64,000 nt of DNA from Hsuehochloa calcarea (Eukaryota; Streptophyta; Magnoliopsida; Poales; Poaceae): contig CM070604.1 of the NCBI GenBank assembly GCA_036346395.1, forward strand, positions 37,351,662-37,415,661. The letters are read 5' to 3'. Below are positions 43,220-55,359 of this stretch, piece by piece. Within the stretch, counting starts at the first letter, position 1, and each line of letters opens with the position of its first letter. The notes under the pieces were generated by a model, which worked only from the letters and a program-made list of their open reading frames with translations, was not told the origin of the DNA and made no database searches. The translations under genes and the position numbers were made by a program.

Positions 43220-45983
43220 TGTAACATCCCAATTTTCATGGCTTTAAAAATCTTTTAAATAGTGGTAGAGAGAAAATTCACCATTTGGATTTATTTGAAT
43301 ATTAATTTAAAAAGCTTAATATGGACTTTAAGGACAAACTGATTTAATATGATTAATCCCAACATCAACAATGGTCAAAACTATTTTATTTGGATTCTAT
43401 ATGCTTGGATATATTTTATAGAATTTTCTGGAATTTTTCCAAAGTTATTTGCTATTTTCTATTGGCTAATTGTATTTTCTGGATTTATTTAAAAGCAAAA
43501 TCAAAAGAAAATCCTTCGGAACAGTGCTGGGCCGAAGCCCAACACTATTCCGCCGCAGCCCTCGTTTCTCTCACCCACCCGCCGCGCTCGCTCCCGGTAC
43601 CGCTGTATTTCCATCGCGACGGCGCACGCTTCCGCCGCCGCTCTCTCTCGCAAAGGGACCGCCACGAGTCGTCGCTCCTCCGCGGCCTTCTTCTTCCTCG
43701 CGCCGCGCTTCGCCCGCCATTGCTGGAGCTTCGAGGTTCGTCCGACAAAACCGATTCGGTTGCTGATTCTTCGCGCCGACCCCACCAAATCGTAGCTCGG
43801 TTGATTTCTTATCCGTTCCAAACCGAATCAAACCACGGATCCCTTTTAATCTCCCCGAATCTCGGAAATTCAAATCGCGGCTGTTTCTAACCCGATTTGT
43901 GGGTTTCCAAATCTCGGCGTCTCCGGGCCTATAAATACCCCCTTAGCACCGCCCGGACCTCCGCAATCCAAAGCCGCCACTCTCGTCGCCCCGATCGCCC
44001 TAGCGCCGCCGCATTTCGAGTTTTAGGGTTTTCGACCGAGCTTCTTCTCCGGTGAATTGCGCCGCCGTCTTCGCCGCCCTTGCCTCGCCGACTGCACTAC
44101 CATGACCAGCAAGTTCCAGGCAACCTCGTGCGCACCTCCTCATCGCCGGAGCATCACCGGAGCTCCCGTCCGATAAACCCGAGACCGCCTCGCCGCCTCA
44201 AGCTCGCCGCCGGCCATCTGCGACAACCCCAGGTGCTCAAACCAGTGCCCACATGTGCGCAATAATCCCCTCTACACGCTGGTACCACTCACCGCCGGCG
44301 AGGAGCCGCCGTTCGCCGTTGCCATTGGTTCCCGAGCCGTCGCCGCCGTCGGTCCGATGTGGCAGGCCGTGTCAGCATCCACCTCAGCCCGGGTGCGTGC
44401 GTGTCCGCCTCGTAGGCGCCGCGTCAGTGCCACCCGCACACGGGTACACCACCTCAGCCCCGACCTAGATCCAAAGGCTCGGTGGACTTGGTCCACCGTG
44501 AGCCGTGTCACTGACATGTGGGGCCCACATGTCAGATTTCTTTTTAAATTTATTTCTTTTCCGGAAACTCTCAGCTGACGCAAGCATTGCGCAATAATTA
44601 GATTTTCCTTTATAAAAATAATTTGGGAAATTCAATAAAATCCAAATTAGGGTTTTTCTTTATTTTCCAATCTTCCAAAGCCCATATCTTTTGCATCCGA
44701 ACTCTGATTGAGCCTATTCAAATTTGTGAATTCATATAAAATTAAGCCCATATCTTCTTTATGGAACTGTGTGATGAAACTGTGTGTGCTGTGTGCTATT
44801 ATTCGTGATGGCATGTGTTGCACTTAATCAACAGGGTGGGAAAAGATTTAGACTGAGGCAAGTGGTGGATCTGTGTGAATGGTGGAACTGTGTGATATAA
44901 ACTTTGTGATTTGGGAAAAACGGAAGTCTTGGCCTTGTCAAATTAAGGACTTAACTTTGTGCGCCATTGAACTGGGCCTTACTGTACGACCACATGCCTA
45001 GTATGGGCCGGGCCTAACTTAGTAAGTTATGGAGTCTTGACATTGACAACTCGAGTTGTATTTAAGGCATGTGATGGGTTTGGAGGTGTGATATGTCACA
45101 TTGCGGGACGGTTCATTGCATCCCCATCCAAACGGTGTGTGTCGCTCCAAGGGTGTGTGTACAAATTGACTGTGAAAGCACATCGGAGTGTCATTGTTTG
45201 AGATGAAATCTCAAAGGTTTTGTTATGGTCGATCTTGGCCCCACTGATTGTATCGTGTGAGTAAAGTGCACAGCCTCTGTAGAGTGGTAAATCAATCTAT
45301 TCGAATAGCCGCGTCCTCGGATATGGACATGCTCGGGAATTTCACACGAGGGGTAGTTTTCATAAAACAAATGGGAAGGGTCAGCTGTGTGAAGGTAACT
45401 TGTACAACTGTGTGAATAACTTGATTAGACTGTGTGTCCTTTGTGAAATCAATTGTTAACTTATTATTGTCTATTTGTTTTGAATTATGCTTTCAATCTA
45501 TTATTTGTATTCAATTGCAAATGTTGTATTTCTGCAAAATAACCACAGAAGCCATTCCTTTGGAATAAACCATCATGTATAAATGCATTCTATGGTATGA
45601 CTTGCGAGTACGGTGTGTACTCACTCTTGCTAAACAAATCAACAGAAGTGGAGGAGTCGTCGCCTGCTTTTGAAGAAGAGTTCTCTGAAGGTTGATCGTT
45701 AGGGTCTTGATCCCACGGTTGCTGTGGTAAATTGATGGGAGCCCACCGAGTTTATTTCGCTTCACGCGCTTTATTTCTTTATTGTCAGCCTTGCATGGCT
45801 TAATAAATGTAAAACTCGATCGTAAGGTCCCAACAGTTATTTGTTATTCAAAGTACTCGTTTATTCTTATATTCGTTGTATGGATGTGATATTTCATAGA
45901 TGTTGACACTGTGTGCACTAGCGTGATCCTGGACTAGTGCAGAATACACAGAGGGTCCAGATTTGCATATTTGGGTCCCGACA
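43220..45983 (+). repeat. 5' LTR of the younger Gypsy (internally deleted)
   Basis: TATA box TATAAATA at 43930-43937 in a GC-rich part. It lacks what is 53206-53664 in the other LTR. At the join (44744-44756) is a 13-bp copy of aagcccatatctt, found 66 bp upstream at 44678-44690. The GC-rich frames 43390-43890 and 44080-44578 have near-identical counterparts in the 3' LTR (51892-52564, 52566-53087). They are LTR sequence, not genes. Confidence 0.9.
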
Positions 45984-45987
45984 GAGG

Positions 45988-45999
45988 TGGTATCAGAGC
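45988..45999 (+). promoter_or_regulatory. Primer binding site of the younger Gypsy (tRNA-iMet type)
   Basis: TGGTATCAGAGC, 4 nt after the 5' LTR. Confidence 0.9.
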
Positions 46000-46200
46000 C
46001 ATACTGACTGTAGGTCTTGACCTTAGTTAGATCGGCCGTTGTAGTGTGTCCAAAACTATTTTCTAAAAGCAAATGTTAACTTGCAAGATTAATTGAACTC
46101 TTTAACTCATCTCATGTCTCTCTTGACTCAACTATTGCTGAAATTCTTTCTTTCCCCGCTGTTTTAAAAGTTGTTTTTACATTCTTGTCCGTCTTGACAG

Positions 46201-46938
46201 ATGCCTCGTCTTCAGAGTTTTGGAGATCGCAAGGGAGGACTTGCCGCTGAGATTTGGAAGCTGTTACAAGTACTTGGACGATTTGATCGTCCATTGTACC
46301 GTGGCAATGCTTGGATCGTGAACGGCCGAGATCGTGGAGTGATCTGCCATTTGACCGTTTACGCCAGGAAGAACACCAAGGCAAGCAAACCACTAAACAT
46401 CTCAGCTCGAAGGAGTGTTTGGATTGAAGCAATCCAGGAGTCTTCGCACCTTGCCATCCTGAGGATCTGCAACATCTACTCTCGAGAGCTTCGTGACACA
46501 GTTTTTCGTTACCATCCCCGCACTTCCGACGTGGATTTTGCTGCACATTTTCCGTCTACGGAGGGAGAAGGCAACACCACCGTTGTACATCTTGCCCAGT
46601 TCGCCGCTGCTCAAGAGGAGTCGTTGGAGTTAGCCGCCACAGAGCTGGAGTGTGCCTACGAGACTCTTCAAAGAGCTGAGGAAAGGATCGCCATACTGGA
46701 AGAAACTCTTTATGGACGGCACGATCACGAAGAAGACACTGAAGAGGAAGACCTGAAGAAGGCGATGAACCGGCCAACTGTAAGAGCCAGCAGAGGCGTG
46801 AGAGCCAAGGAACCAAAGCAGACTGCACTGAGACACTGCTCTGTTGCACCATCCGGGACATCAAGATCGGTTTGCAAGGATGCCACCACTTTCAGTCTAC
46901 AAGAAAGGAGCACCGTCAAGGCTACGGAGGCTATTTAA
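46201..46938 (+). CDS. Upstream ORF of the Del-type Gypsy (function unknown)
   Basis: An intact 245-codon frame from MPRLQSFGDRK to TAA, in the leader between primer site and gag. No catalytic motif is recognised. The middle has AARR-like and ELRDTVFRYHP blocks that I know from the leader ORFs of related grass Gypsy elements. Residues about 135-180 are rich in Glu and Ala (LELAATELECAYETLQRAEERI) and probably form a coiled coil, and an acidic stretch follows. Element 4 has a fragment of the same ORF at 54959-55141. It is the only fully open gene of this element. It is separate from the gag-pol polyprotein, and its role is unknown. Confidence 0.65.
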   Translation: MPRLQSFGDRKGGLAAEIWKLLQVLGRFDRPLYRGNAWIVNGRDRGVICHLTVYARKNTKASKPLNISARRSVWIEAIQESSHLAILRICNIYSRELRDTVFRYHPRTSDVDFAAHFPSTEGEGNTTVVHLAQFAAAQEESLELAATELECAYETLQRAEERIAILEETLYGRHDHEEDTEEEDLKKAMNRPTVRASRGVRAKEPKQTALRHCSVAPSGTSRSVCKDATTFSLQERSTVKATEAI

Positions 46939-47384
46939 TCGAGTAGTCCGTAAAGTTGTTCAGGCTTTAGCCAGTATCGAGTCTTGAGTCGCCCTTCAGG
47001 CGGTAGTTTGTGTGCTTAGGTTCGTCCTTATTTTTGTGTGCAAGTATGAGCTGCGGAGGCCCTTAGGCATTTGTTGCAAGCCATACTATTATCTTAATCA
47101 ATATAAGAGTTTCATTGAGCTTTCTTAAAATATGTTGTTGGGTTTTACCTACCCCGCTTAGTTCTACAACTCATCTTGTGCTTGCTACCTTATCTAACCA
47201 CGAGATTCACGGATGGTTCGGACTCGTCAAGTCAGCGCAAGTGGTTCCGATACTCCAAAGATCAAAAGGACAGAACCGACCCTGAGAAGCGCCCACCACA
47301 AGCACCTTCAATTGACTGCGAATTTTGGAGCATTCATGGCGGCTGCACTCCGGTGATGTATACCATGATGAACGGATGCGTGCT
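46939..47384 (+). other. Spacer between upstream ORF and gag
   Basis: Noncoding leader. I see no motif apart from the approach to the gag start at 47385. A short frame, 47176-47388, is not supported. Confidence 0.5.
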
Positions 47385-48422
47385 ATGAACAACCAAAACA
47401 ACAACAATCAACATCATAATGGAGCCCCAGTTGCTCATGGTCACAATGGATCATCCAAGCTGGCCGAGTTTATGAGAACCCGTCCACCAACTTTCTCTGG
47501 ACATGTCTCCCGGTAGGCCGATGATTGGCCGTGTCATTGAGAGGAAGGCGATGATCACTCAATGCAATGATCATGAGAAAGTTCGTATGCCACTCACGGA
47601 TGGAAGGCATTGTTTGCCAATGGTGGGAAAACTTCAGTCTGCGGCGCATGGAACGCCGCAAGACATTACTTGGGAAGAGTTCACAACTTTTACCAAGATC
47701 ATGTACCGAAGGAATTATGGATCGAAGAAGGATGAATTCGTGCTCTCAAGCAAGGAGGAATGTCGAGAATCGACTATCTCAACAAATTCTCTGAACTTGC
47801 TCGATATGCTGCAGAAGATGTCGCCACCGACAAGCCTCGTCAGAGTCGTTTTCTGAAAGGATTAAACACTGTACTTCAAGTCAACTTGATCGCCCACACC
47901 TTTCCTGATTTCCAAGAATTGATCAACAAGGCTTTGATTCTTGAGGATAAGCGCAAGGAATTGGAAGATCACCGTAAGCGCAGAATGGCTCAGCAAGGAG
48001 GTCACCAACCCCAGCTGAAGGCAAGAATGATTCCACCGCAGTTTAGCCGTTTTCCACCACGCACTCGCGGACCACCGCACCAACTTCAAGACTCGTCCGG
48101 CTTGCTCGAACTTCGCAACCCCGCATCATTCAACCCCAATCCAGTAAGCAACCCCCAGAATGTATCCAGAGTGTGCTTTACCTGTCGTCAGCCAGGACAT
48201 TTCGCAAACCGATGTCCGCAGAATGGGACTATCACTCCAGTACGCTTCAACCTTGGGAACACACCAGCCAAGACGCCAGTACAAGGCAACCATCAAGGAA
48301 CTTCTCAAGCTACCGGTCAATCCGGAGGAGCCCCGCAATCAGTAGTCAGAGGTCGTGTTAACCACGTCACTCCGGAAGGATCCCAAGAAGCACCCAACGT
48401 TGTACTGGGTAAGTTTACGTAA
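47385..48422 (+). pseudogene. Gag of the younger Gypsy, broken
   Basis: Starts MNNQNNNNQHHNG. A stop ends this frame at 47514-47516. The gag core then runs over at least two other frames (47503-47856, 47567-47794) and returns in 47760-48422 with SRIDYLNKFSELARYA, FLKGLNTVLQ and the zinc knuckle CFTCRQPGHFANRC at 48174-48215. The C-terminus is a Gln/Thr-rich linker to protease. Gag would build the particle and bind RNA. Confidence 0.85.
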
Positions 48423-49596
48423 ATTCAAGACTGCATCGATTCTGCTTTGATTACGAGCTTCGCATTCATTTATTTCTGGAGTTTTTGCAACTAAGAACAA
48501 ATTGGAAGTTATGCGTCTTAATCATACTCTATTAGTCCAGTCGCCTGGAGCAGAGCTAAGTTCTAAAGTTGGATGTTTAGGAGCTAGGTTACTCATAGCT
48601 GGAGTTGAGTTTCTAGCCAACCTAATAATTCTAGACACTCAAACCATAGATGTCATCCTTGGTATGGATTGGTTGTCCAAACATAAAGCAGTGCTAGATT
48701 GTGGCCGAAGAGCCGTAACAATAGAGGATACCACTGGAAAGAAAGTGGAATTTCTAGCCACCTCAGTACGTGATGGACATTTGGTAGTCAACAGTCTGAA
48801 GATAGTTTCTCTGGAAGATGTACCTGTAGTAAAGGATTATCCGGACGTATTTCCAGAAGAATTACCAGGAATACCACCGGACCGTGACATTGAGTTTGTC
48901 ATCGATCTAGTGCCAGGAACAGCACCAATTTCCAAGAGACCCTATCGGGTGACAGCCGATGAACTTGTGGAAATGAAGAAGCAGATAGAAGAACTACTGG
49001 AGAAAGGTTTTGTAAGACCTAGTTCGTCGCCATGGGGAGCACCAGTTTTGTCCGTCAAGAAGAAAGATGGAAGCATGAGGATGTGCATCGATTATCGTTC
49101 TCTCAATGAAGTCACCATCAAGAACAAATACCCTTTGCCCAGGATTGATGATTTGTTCGACCAGATGAAAGGAGCCGGAGTATTCTCCAAGATCGATCTG
49201 CGATCAGGTTACCATCAGTTGAAGATTTGTCCTAAGGATGTACCTAAGACCGCTTTCTCAACCCGGTATGGACATTATGAGTTTTTAGTCATGTCTTTTG
49301 GATTGACTAATGCCCCCGCTTATTTCATGAACATGATGAACAAGGTATTCATGGAATATTTGGATAAGTTCGTAGTAGTATTCATTGATGATATTTTGGT
49401 ATACTCCAAGTCAGAAGAAGAGCATGCTGAACACCTAAGATTAATCCTAGAGAAGCTCAGAGAACATCAGTTGTATGCCAAGTTCAGCAAGTGTGACTTT
49501 TGGAAGAAGAAAGTTGATTTTCTCGGTCATGTGATGACAGCCGAAGGAGTAGCAGTTGACCCCGGAAAGGTTAAAGCTGTAATGAATTGGGAGTAG
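48423..49596 (+). pseudogene. Protease and reverse transcriptase of the younger Gypsy
   Basis: The protease active site near 48438-48460 is broken: after Asp-Ser a 10-bp insertion (48445-48454) shifts the frame, and a stop lies upstream. From 48502 a 364-codon frame has the protease end ([11 protein letters not shown]), then [70 protein letters not shown] with a catalytic Asp, and [12 protein letters not shown] with the intact Asp pair. A TAG at 49594-49596 stops it at the end of the RT domain. Confidence 0.9.
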
Positions 49597-50170
49597 CCCA
49601 AGACGGTTACTCAAATTCGTAGTTTATTGGGAATGGCGGGATACAATCGTCGTTTCATTGAAGGATTCTCAACGATTGCTAAGCCTCTTACGCAATTGTT
49701 GAAGAAAGAGAAGAAGTTCATTTGGACCCCAGCTTGTGAAGAAAGTTTCCAAGAATTGAAGAAACGCTTGACTTCACTGATGCTAGTTTTGCCGGATATC
49801 AGTAAGGATTTTGATATCTATTGTGATGCTTCGCGTCAAGGATTAGGTTGTGTCCTTATGCAAGAAGGAAGAGCTGTCGCTTATGCGTCAAGGCAATTAA
49901 GACCTCATGAAGAGAATTACCCCACTCATGATTTAGAATTATCTGCCGTAGTGCATGCTTTGAAGATTTGGCGTCATTATCTCATCGAGAATCGCGTGAA
50001 GTCTACAGCATAATAAGAGCTCAAGTACATATTCATCCAAATCGATTTGAACATGAGATGCAGAGAAGATGGCTGGAATTAATAAAGGATTATAATCTTG
50101 GAATCCATTACCATCCTGGTAAGGTCAATGTAGTTGCAGATGCACTGAGTCGTAAGAGCTACTGCAATGC
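49597..50170 (+). pseudogene. RNase H of the younger Gypsy
   Basis: Frame 49627-50013 continues in phase after the TAG: the [14 protein letters not shown] connection, then [18 protein letters not shown] with the first catalytic Asp, and [23 protein letters not shown]. The frame breaks near 49990-50040, so the YTDH block is lost. It resumes in 49968-51086 with RRWLELIKDYNLGIHYHPGK, VADALSRKS. Confidence 0.85.
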
Positions 50171-51569
50171 TCTGGAAGTAAAAGAGTTGTGTTTAGAACT
50201 TCAGGAGGAATTCCAGAAGCTACAGCTAGAACTTGTTTCTGAAGGATTTGTGGCCAGTCTGAAAGTGCAGTCTACTCTGGAGAAACAGATTCGTGAAGCT
50301 CAACCCAAGGATTCTAAGTTTGCTGACCTCAAGAAGAAGATGGCAGAAGGAAAGTTTAAAGACTTTACCGTGGATGATCAGGATACATTGTGGATCAATG
50401 GACGTATCTATGTACCGGATATTGATGGATTAAGACAGCTGATTCTGAAGGAAGCCCATGACTCAAAGTATTCGATTCACCCTGGAAGTACTAAGATGTA
50501 TCAGGATGTTAAGAATAAGTTTTGGTGGCCAAACTTAAAGCGAGACGTCGCAGAGTTCGTTGCCTTATGCGACGTGAGTCAGAAAGTAAAGGCAGAGCAT
50601 CAGAGACCAGCAGGTTTGCTACAACCGCTGAAGATACCAGAATGGAAGTGGGAAGAGATCGGTATGGATTTTATTACCGGTTTACCCAAGACTCAATCAG
50701 GTTATGATTCGATTTGGGTAATAGTGGATCGTTTGACTAAGGTTGCCCATTTCTTGCCACCAAAACCACTTATTCAGGAGACCGCTTGGCGGAATTGTAT
50801 ATGTCAAAAATCGTCACCGCATGGTGTGCCTAAGAAGATAGTGTCGATCGAGGATCTCGGTTCACCTCTCGCTTCGCAAAGTCTACATGAAGCCCCAGAA
50901 CTCATCTCAATTTCAAGATCGCTTATCATCCACAGATGGATGGATGATCAAAGAGTCAACCAGATATTAGAAGATATGTTGAGAGCTTGTGCCTTAGCAA
51001 ATGCTACCGCTTGGGATAAGAGTTTGCCGTATGCGCAATTCTCGCACAACAACGATTATCAAGCCGCTTGCGATGTCACCATGTGAAGCTTTGTATGGTC
51101 GTGCTCGAGAACTCCATTAAATTGGTCGAGACAATGAACGTGTAGTGTTCGGACGGATATTATTCAGAAGTCAAGAACAAGTTGCTATGATCGAGAGAAA
51201 GACTAAAGATAGCCCACCAGGCAAAAGAGTTATGCCGATAATCATCGCCGTGACCTCAGCTTTGAACCAGAGGATTTTGTGTATCTTCGAGTTACTCCGC
51301 TTAGAGGTGTTAAGAGATTCCACACCAAAGGGAAGCTTGCTCCAAGGTATGTGGGTCCGTTCAAGATTTTGGAACGTCGAGGAGAAGTTGCGTACCAGTT
51401 GGAGCTACCACAATCGTTAGCGAGAGTGCATGATGTCTTTCATGTCTCTCACCAAGAAGTGTCTTCGTGTGCGGTAAGAGCGCACTCGCTGGAGTCAATC
51501 GAATCAAGGAAGATCTCACGCACAAAGAACGACTGTCAGATTTTAGATGTCGCAGAGCGCGCACTGTAG
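50171..51569 (+). pseudogene. Integrase of the younger Gypsy, broken
   Basis: Zinc domain: HDSKYSIHPGSTKMYQ with the His pair, then CDVSQKVKAEH where the second Cys of the usual CDxC is Ser (near 50575). GMDFITGLPKTQ has the first catalytic Asp. The block around the second Asp (50840-50880) is scrambled by indels. The Glu block near 50930-50960 is also damaged. Frame 51279-51569 has the C-terminal KGKLAPRYVGPFKILERRG and VHDVFHVS. The chromodomain is cut short by frameshifts. Confidence 0.82.
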
Positions 51570-51721
51570 CAAGACCGCTCGCTTACGCAAAGTCCAATGG
51601 AGTAACCACTCAGAAGGAGAAGCAACGTGGGAACGTGAAGAAGAGTTGAAAGCAGAGTTCCCTAGCCTTTTCTCTAGCTAGCCGGAATCTTGGGGTCGAG
51701 ATTCGTTTAAGGGGGGAGGTT
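51570..51721 (+). promoter_or_regulatory. 3' internal tail with polypurine tract
   Basis: Untranslated end of the element. The purine run AAGGGGGGAGGTT touches the 3' LTR. Duplicated at 43066-43219. Confidence 0.85.
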
Positions 51722-54700
51722 TGTAACATCCCAATTTTCAGGGCTTTAAAAATCTTTTAAATAGTGGTAGAGAGAAAATTCACCATTTGGATTTATTTGA
51801 ATATTAATTTAAAAAGCTTAATATGGACTTTAAGGATAAACTGATTTAATATGATTAATCCCAACATCAACAATAGTCAAAACTATTTTATTTGGATTCT
51901 ATATGCTTAGATATATTTTATAGAATTTTCTGGAATTTTTCCAAAGTCATTTGCTATTTTCTATTGGCTAATTGTATTTTTTGGATTTATTTAAAAGCAA
52001 AATCAAAAGAAAATCCTTCGGAACAGTGTTGGGCCGAAGCCCAACACTATTCCGCCGCAGCCCTCGTTTCTCTCAGCCCAGCCCCGCCCGCGCTCGCTCC
52101 CAGCCGTTGGATTTCCATCGCACGGCGGCCGCTGCACCCTTCGCCTCGCCTCTCTCGCAAAGTGGGACCGCCACAGGGTCGTCATCTCCGCGGGCCTTCT
52201 TCTTCCTCGCGCCGCGCTTCGCCCGCCATTGCTGGAGCTTCGAGGTTCGTCCGACAAAACCGATTCGGTTGCTGATTCTTCGCGCCGACCCCACCAAATC
52301 GTAGCTCGGTTGATTTCTTATCCGTTCCAAACCGAATCAAACCCCGGATCCCTTTTAATCTCCCCGAATCTCGGAAATTCAAATCGCGACCGTTTCGGAC
52401 CCGATTTGGGGGTTTCCAAATCTCGGCGTCTCCGGGCCTATAAATACCCCCTTAGCACCGCCCGGACCTCCGCAATCCAAAGCCGCCACTCTCGTCGCCC
52501 CGATCGCCCTAGCGCCGCCGCATTTCGAGTTTTAGGATTTTCGGTCGAGCTTCTTCTCCGGTGAATTGTGTCGCCGTCTTCGCCGCCCTTGCCTCGCCGA
52601 CTGCACCACCATGACCAGCAAGTTCCAGGCTACCTCGTGCGCACCTCCTCATCGCCGGAGCATCACCGGAGCTCCCGTCCGACAAACCCGAGACCGCCTC
52701 GCCGCCTCAAGCTCGCCGCCGGCCATCTCTGACAACCCCAGGTGCTCAAACCAGTGCCCACATGTGCGCAATAATCCCCTCTACACGCTGGTACCACTCA
52801 CCGCCGGCGAGGAGCCGCCGTTCGCCGTTGCCATTTGTTCCCGAGCCGTCGCCGCCGTCGGTCCGATGTGGCAGGCCGTGTCAGCAACCACCTCAGCCCG
52901 GGTGCGTGCGTGTCAGCCTCGTAGGCGCCGCGTCAGTGCCACCCGCACACGGGTACACCACCTCAGCCCCGACCCAGATCCAAAGGTTCGGTGGACTTGG
53001 TCCACCGTGAGCCGTGTCACTGACATGTGGGGCCCACATGTTAGATTTCTTTTTAAATTTATTTCTTTTCCGAAAACTCTCGGCTGACGCAAGCATTGCG
53101 CAATAATTCAATTTTCCTTTATTTTCCAATCTTCCAAAGCCCATATCTTTTGCATCCGAATTATGATTGAGCCTATTCAAATTTGTGAATTCATATAAAA
53201 TTAAGATCTATTTAATGGTGAATTTTATTTGATTTTTGGAGTTTGTTTTGCCTCTGTATTTATTTGTTTTTGGTTTCTTTTGTCTCGTTTGCGAGTAGAC
53301 ATCGATACTTCGGGGAATTTTGCATAAGAAGGAGCACTTCAAGACCAATACCAATATCTAGATCTATTCCAAGGCAAGTTATACCTTTGATCATATTGAA
53401 CCCAGTTTTTAAAATACTTTGTTTCAATGTATTGCATTTTATTTCAAGTATTTATTTAAATACTTTTGGGATAGTTATTAATCCAATTTGTTATGCCACC
53501 TTGTCTATTGTATGCCATGATCTCTTGTCACCCTAGGTTGGTTAAATATTAGTTGGTATTATCGTAGCACCAATGTGGGATGGTTAGATACGATTAGACT
53601 GCTTAGCCATGCCACGAGTCATCATTTCATGTGAGAGTTGCAATTATAAACTTGACTAAGTGATTATGGAACTGTGTGATGAAACTGTGTGTGCTGTGTG
53701 CTATTACTCGTGATGGCATGTGTTGCACTTAATCAACAGGGTGGGAAAAGATTTAGACTGAGGCAAGTGGTGGAACTGTGTGAATGGTGGAACTGTGTGA
53801 TATAAACTTTGTGATTTGGGAAAAACTGGAAGTCTTGCCTTGGTCAATTAAGGACTTAACTTTGTGCGCTCATTGAATCTGGCCTTCTGCATCGACCACA
53901 TGCCTAGTATGGGTGGGCCTAACTTAGTAAGTTATGGAGTCTTGACATTGACAACTCAGGTTGTATTTAAGGCGTGTGATGGGTCGGAGGTGTGATATGT
54001 CACATCGCGGGACGATTCACGCATCCCCGCCCAACGGTGTGTGTCGCCCCAAGGTGTGTGTACAAATTAGACTAGCAGAAAGCACATCGGGAGTGTCATT
54101 GTTTGAGATGAAATCTCTGAAAGGTTTTATTGTGGTCGATCTTATTGCCGATTGTATCGTGTGGGTAAAGTGTACAGCCTCTGCAGAGTGTTAAATTAAT
54201 CTATTCGAATAGCCGCGTCCTCGGATATGGACATGCTCGGGAATTTCACACGAGGGGTAGTTTTCATAAAACAAATGGGACTGGTCAGCTGTGTGAAGGT
54301 AACTTGTACAGCTGTGTGAATAACTTGATTAGACTGTGTGTCCTTTGTGAAATCAATTGTTAACTTATTATTGTCTATTTGCTTTGAATTATGCTTTCAA
54401 TCTATTATTTGTATTCAATTGCAAATGTTGCATTTCCGCAAAATAACCACAGAAGCCATTCCTTTGGAATAAGCCATCATGTATAAATGCATTCTGTGGT
54501 ATGACTTGTGAGTACGGTGTGTACTCACTCTTGCTAAACAAATCAATGTAGTGGAGGAGTCGTCTTTGCTTTTGAAGAAGAGTTCTCGAAGGTTGATCGT
54601 TAGGTCTTGATCCCATCGGTGCCGTGGTAAATTGATGGGAGCCCACTGGAGTTTATTTCATTTCCGCTGTAGTTTATTTCTTTATTGTCAGCCTTGCATG

Positions 54701-54886
54701 GCTTAATAAATGTAAAACTCGACCGTAAGGTCCCAACAGTTATTTGTTATTCAAAGTACTCGTTTATTCTTATATTCGTTGTATGGATGTGATATTTCAT
54801 CGATGTTGACATTGTGTGCACTAGCGTGATCCTGGACTAGTGCAGAATACACGGAGGGTCCAGATTTGCATATTTGGGTCCCGACA
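51722..54886 (+). repeat. 3' LTR of the younger Gypsy
   Basis: About 3165 bp. TATA box at 52439-52446. It keeps the 459-bp segment lost from the other LTR, but lacks about 55 bp present there at about 44620-44675, lost between direct repeats of ttttcctttat. It ends CCCGACA at 54886, followed at once by element 4 leader. Confidence 0.9.
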
Positions 54887-55347
54887 GGCCACTTCCTAAA
54901 CTACCATGGCCTCGGAGGTGTCAAGCGCTTGGATGCAATATGGAGTACTTCCCGCCACCTATCTTGCAATGATGTTGATTATGGCCCGATATTCTTCCAT
55001 TCTCAGACCTCGATCACGGCGGTAGATGACATGTTCCGACTGGTAGGTGAAGTTGGCTCTCCACATCATATCCCTCAGCAACGCTGGGTACCCATCAATG
55101 TCCTTAGCCTGGGTCTCCTTCACCAAAACCCAATGGCTCATCTAACATAAGAAAGACAAGCAAAGTGAGAACATCAATTTGCAAATCCAACTGAAAGTTG
55201 GGGTAAGAAATGATACTAAGATGGGTACGGAATAAAAGATGTTCATAACGTAAGGTTTTCTGAAATTATTTTGCTAATTTGAATATAATTTGACTGAAGA
55301 CTTGCTGAAGCTAATGACTGTGCTATTTCTAACCTACAGTCAGTATG
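54887..55347 (-). pseudogene. Leader and 5' part of the upstream ORF of element 4
   Basis: Minus-strand frame 54959-55141 starts MSHWVLVKETQAKDIDGYPA and corresponds by position to the upstream ORF of the younger Gypsy at 46201. A stop follows, and the 3' half of the ORF is missing at the junction with the inserted element. The rest is leader up to the primer site. This shows that element 4's 5' end lies here. Confidence 0.6.
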
Positions 55348-55359
55348 GCTCTGATACCA
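55348..55359 (-). promoter_or_regulatory. Primer binding site of element 4 (tRNA-iMet type)
   Basis: Minus-strand TGGTATCAGAGC followed by CATACTG, identical to the site of the younger Gypsy. It lies 4 nt from LTR D. Confidence 0.9.

Larger units (their letters stand above)
43220..54886 (+). mobile_element. Del/Tekay-type Gypsy retrotransposon (plus strand)
   Basis: LTRs 43220-45983 and 51722-54886 start TGTAACATCCC and end GTCCCGACA. The primer site TGGTATCAGAGC is at 45988-45999 and the purine tract ends at 51721. Order: upstream ORF, gag, protease, RT, RNase H, integrase. The LTRs differ in length (about 2.76 and 3.17 kb) through a 459-bp deletion in the left one and a smaller one in the right. 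No target duplication: left flank aggtt is element sequence, right flank is ggcca. Coding is broken in every domain. Confidence 0.9.

Noticed and set aside
43390..44578. ORFs of 60-170 codons at the start of the younger Gypsy
   Set aside because: They are inside the LTR, are repeated in the other LTR (51892-53087) with changed lengths, and have no recognised domain.
46201..46938. The upstream ORF as a captured host gene
   Set aside because: A related fragment sits at the same place in element 4, so it belongs to the element family.
54887..54891. ggcca as a target duplication of the younger Gypsy
   Set aside because: No matching 5-mer flanks the left LTR. The left flank is element sequence.
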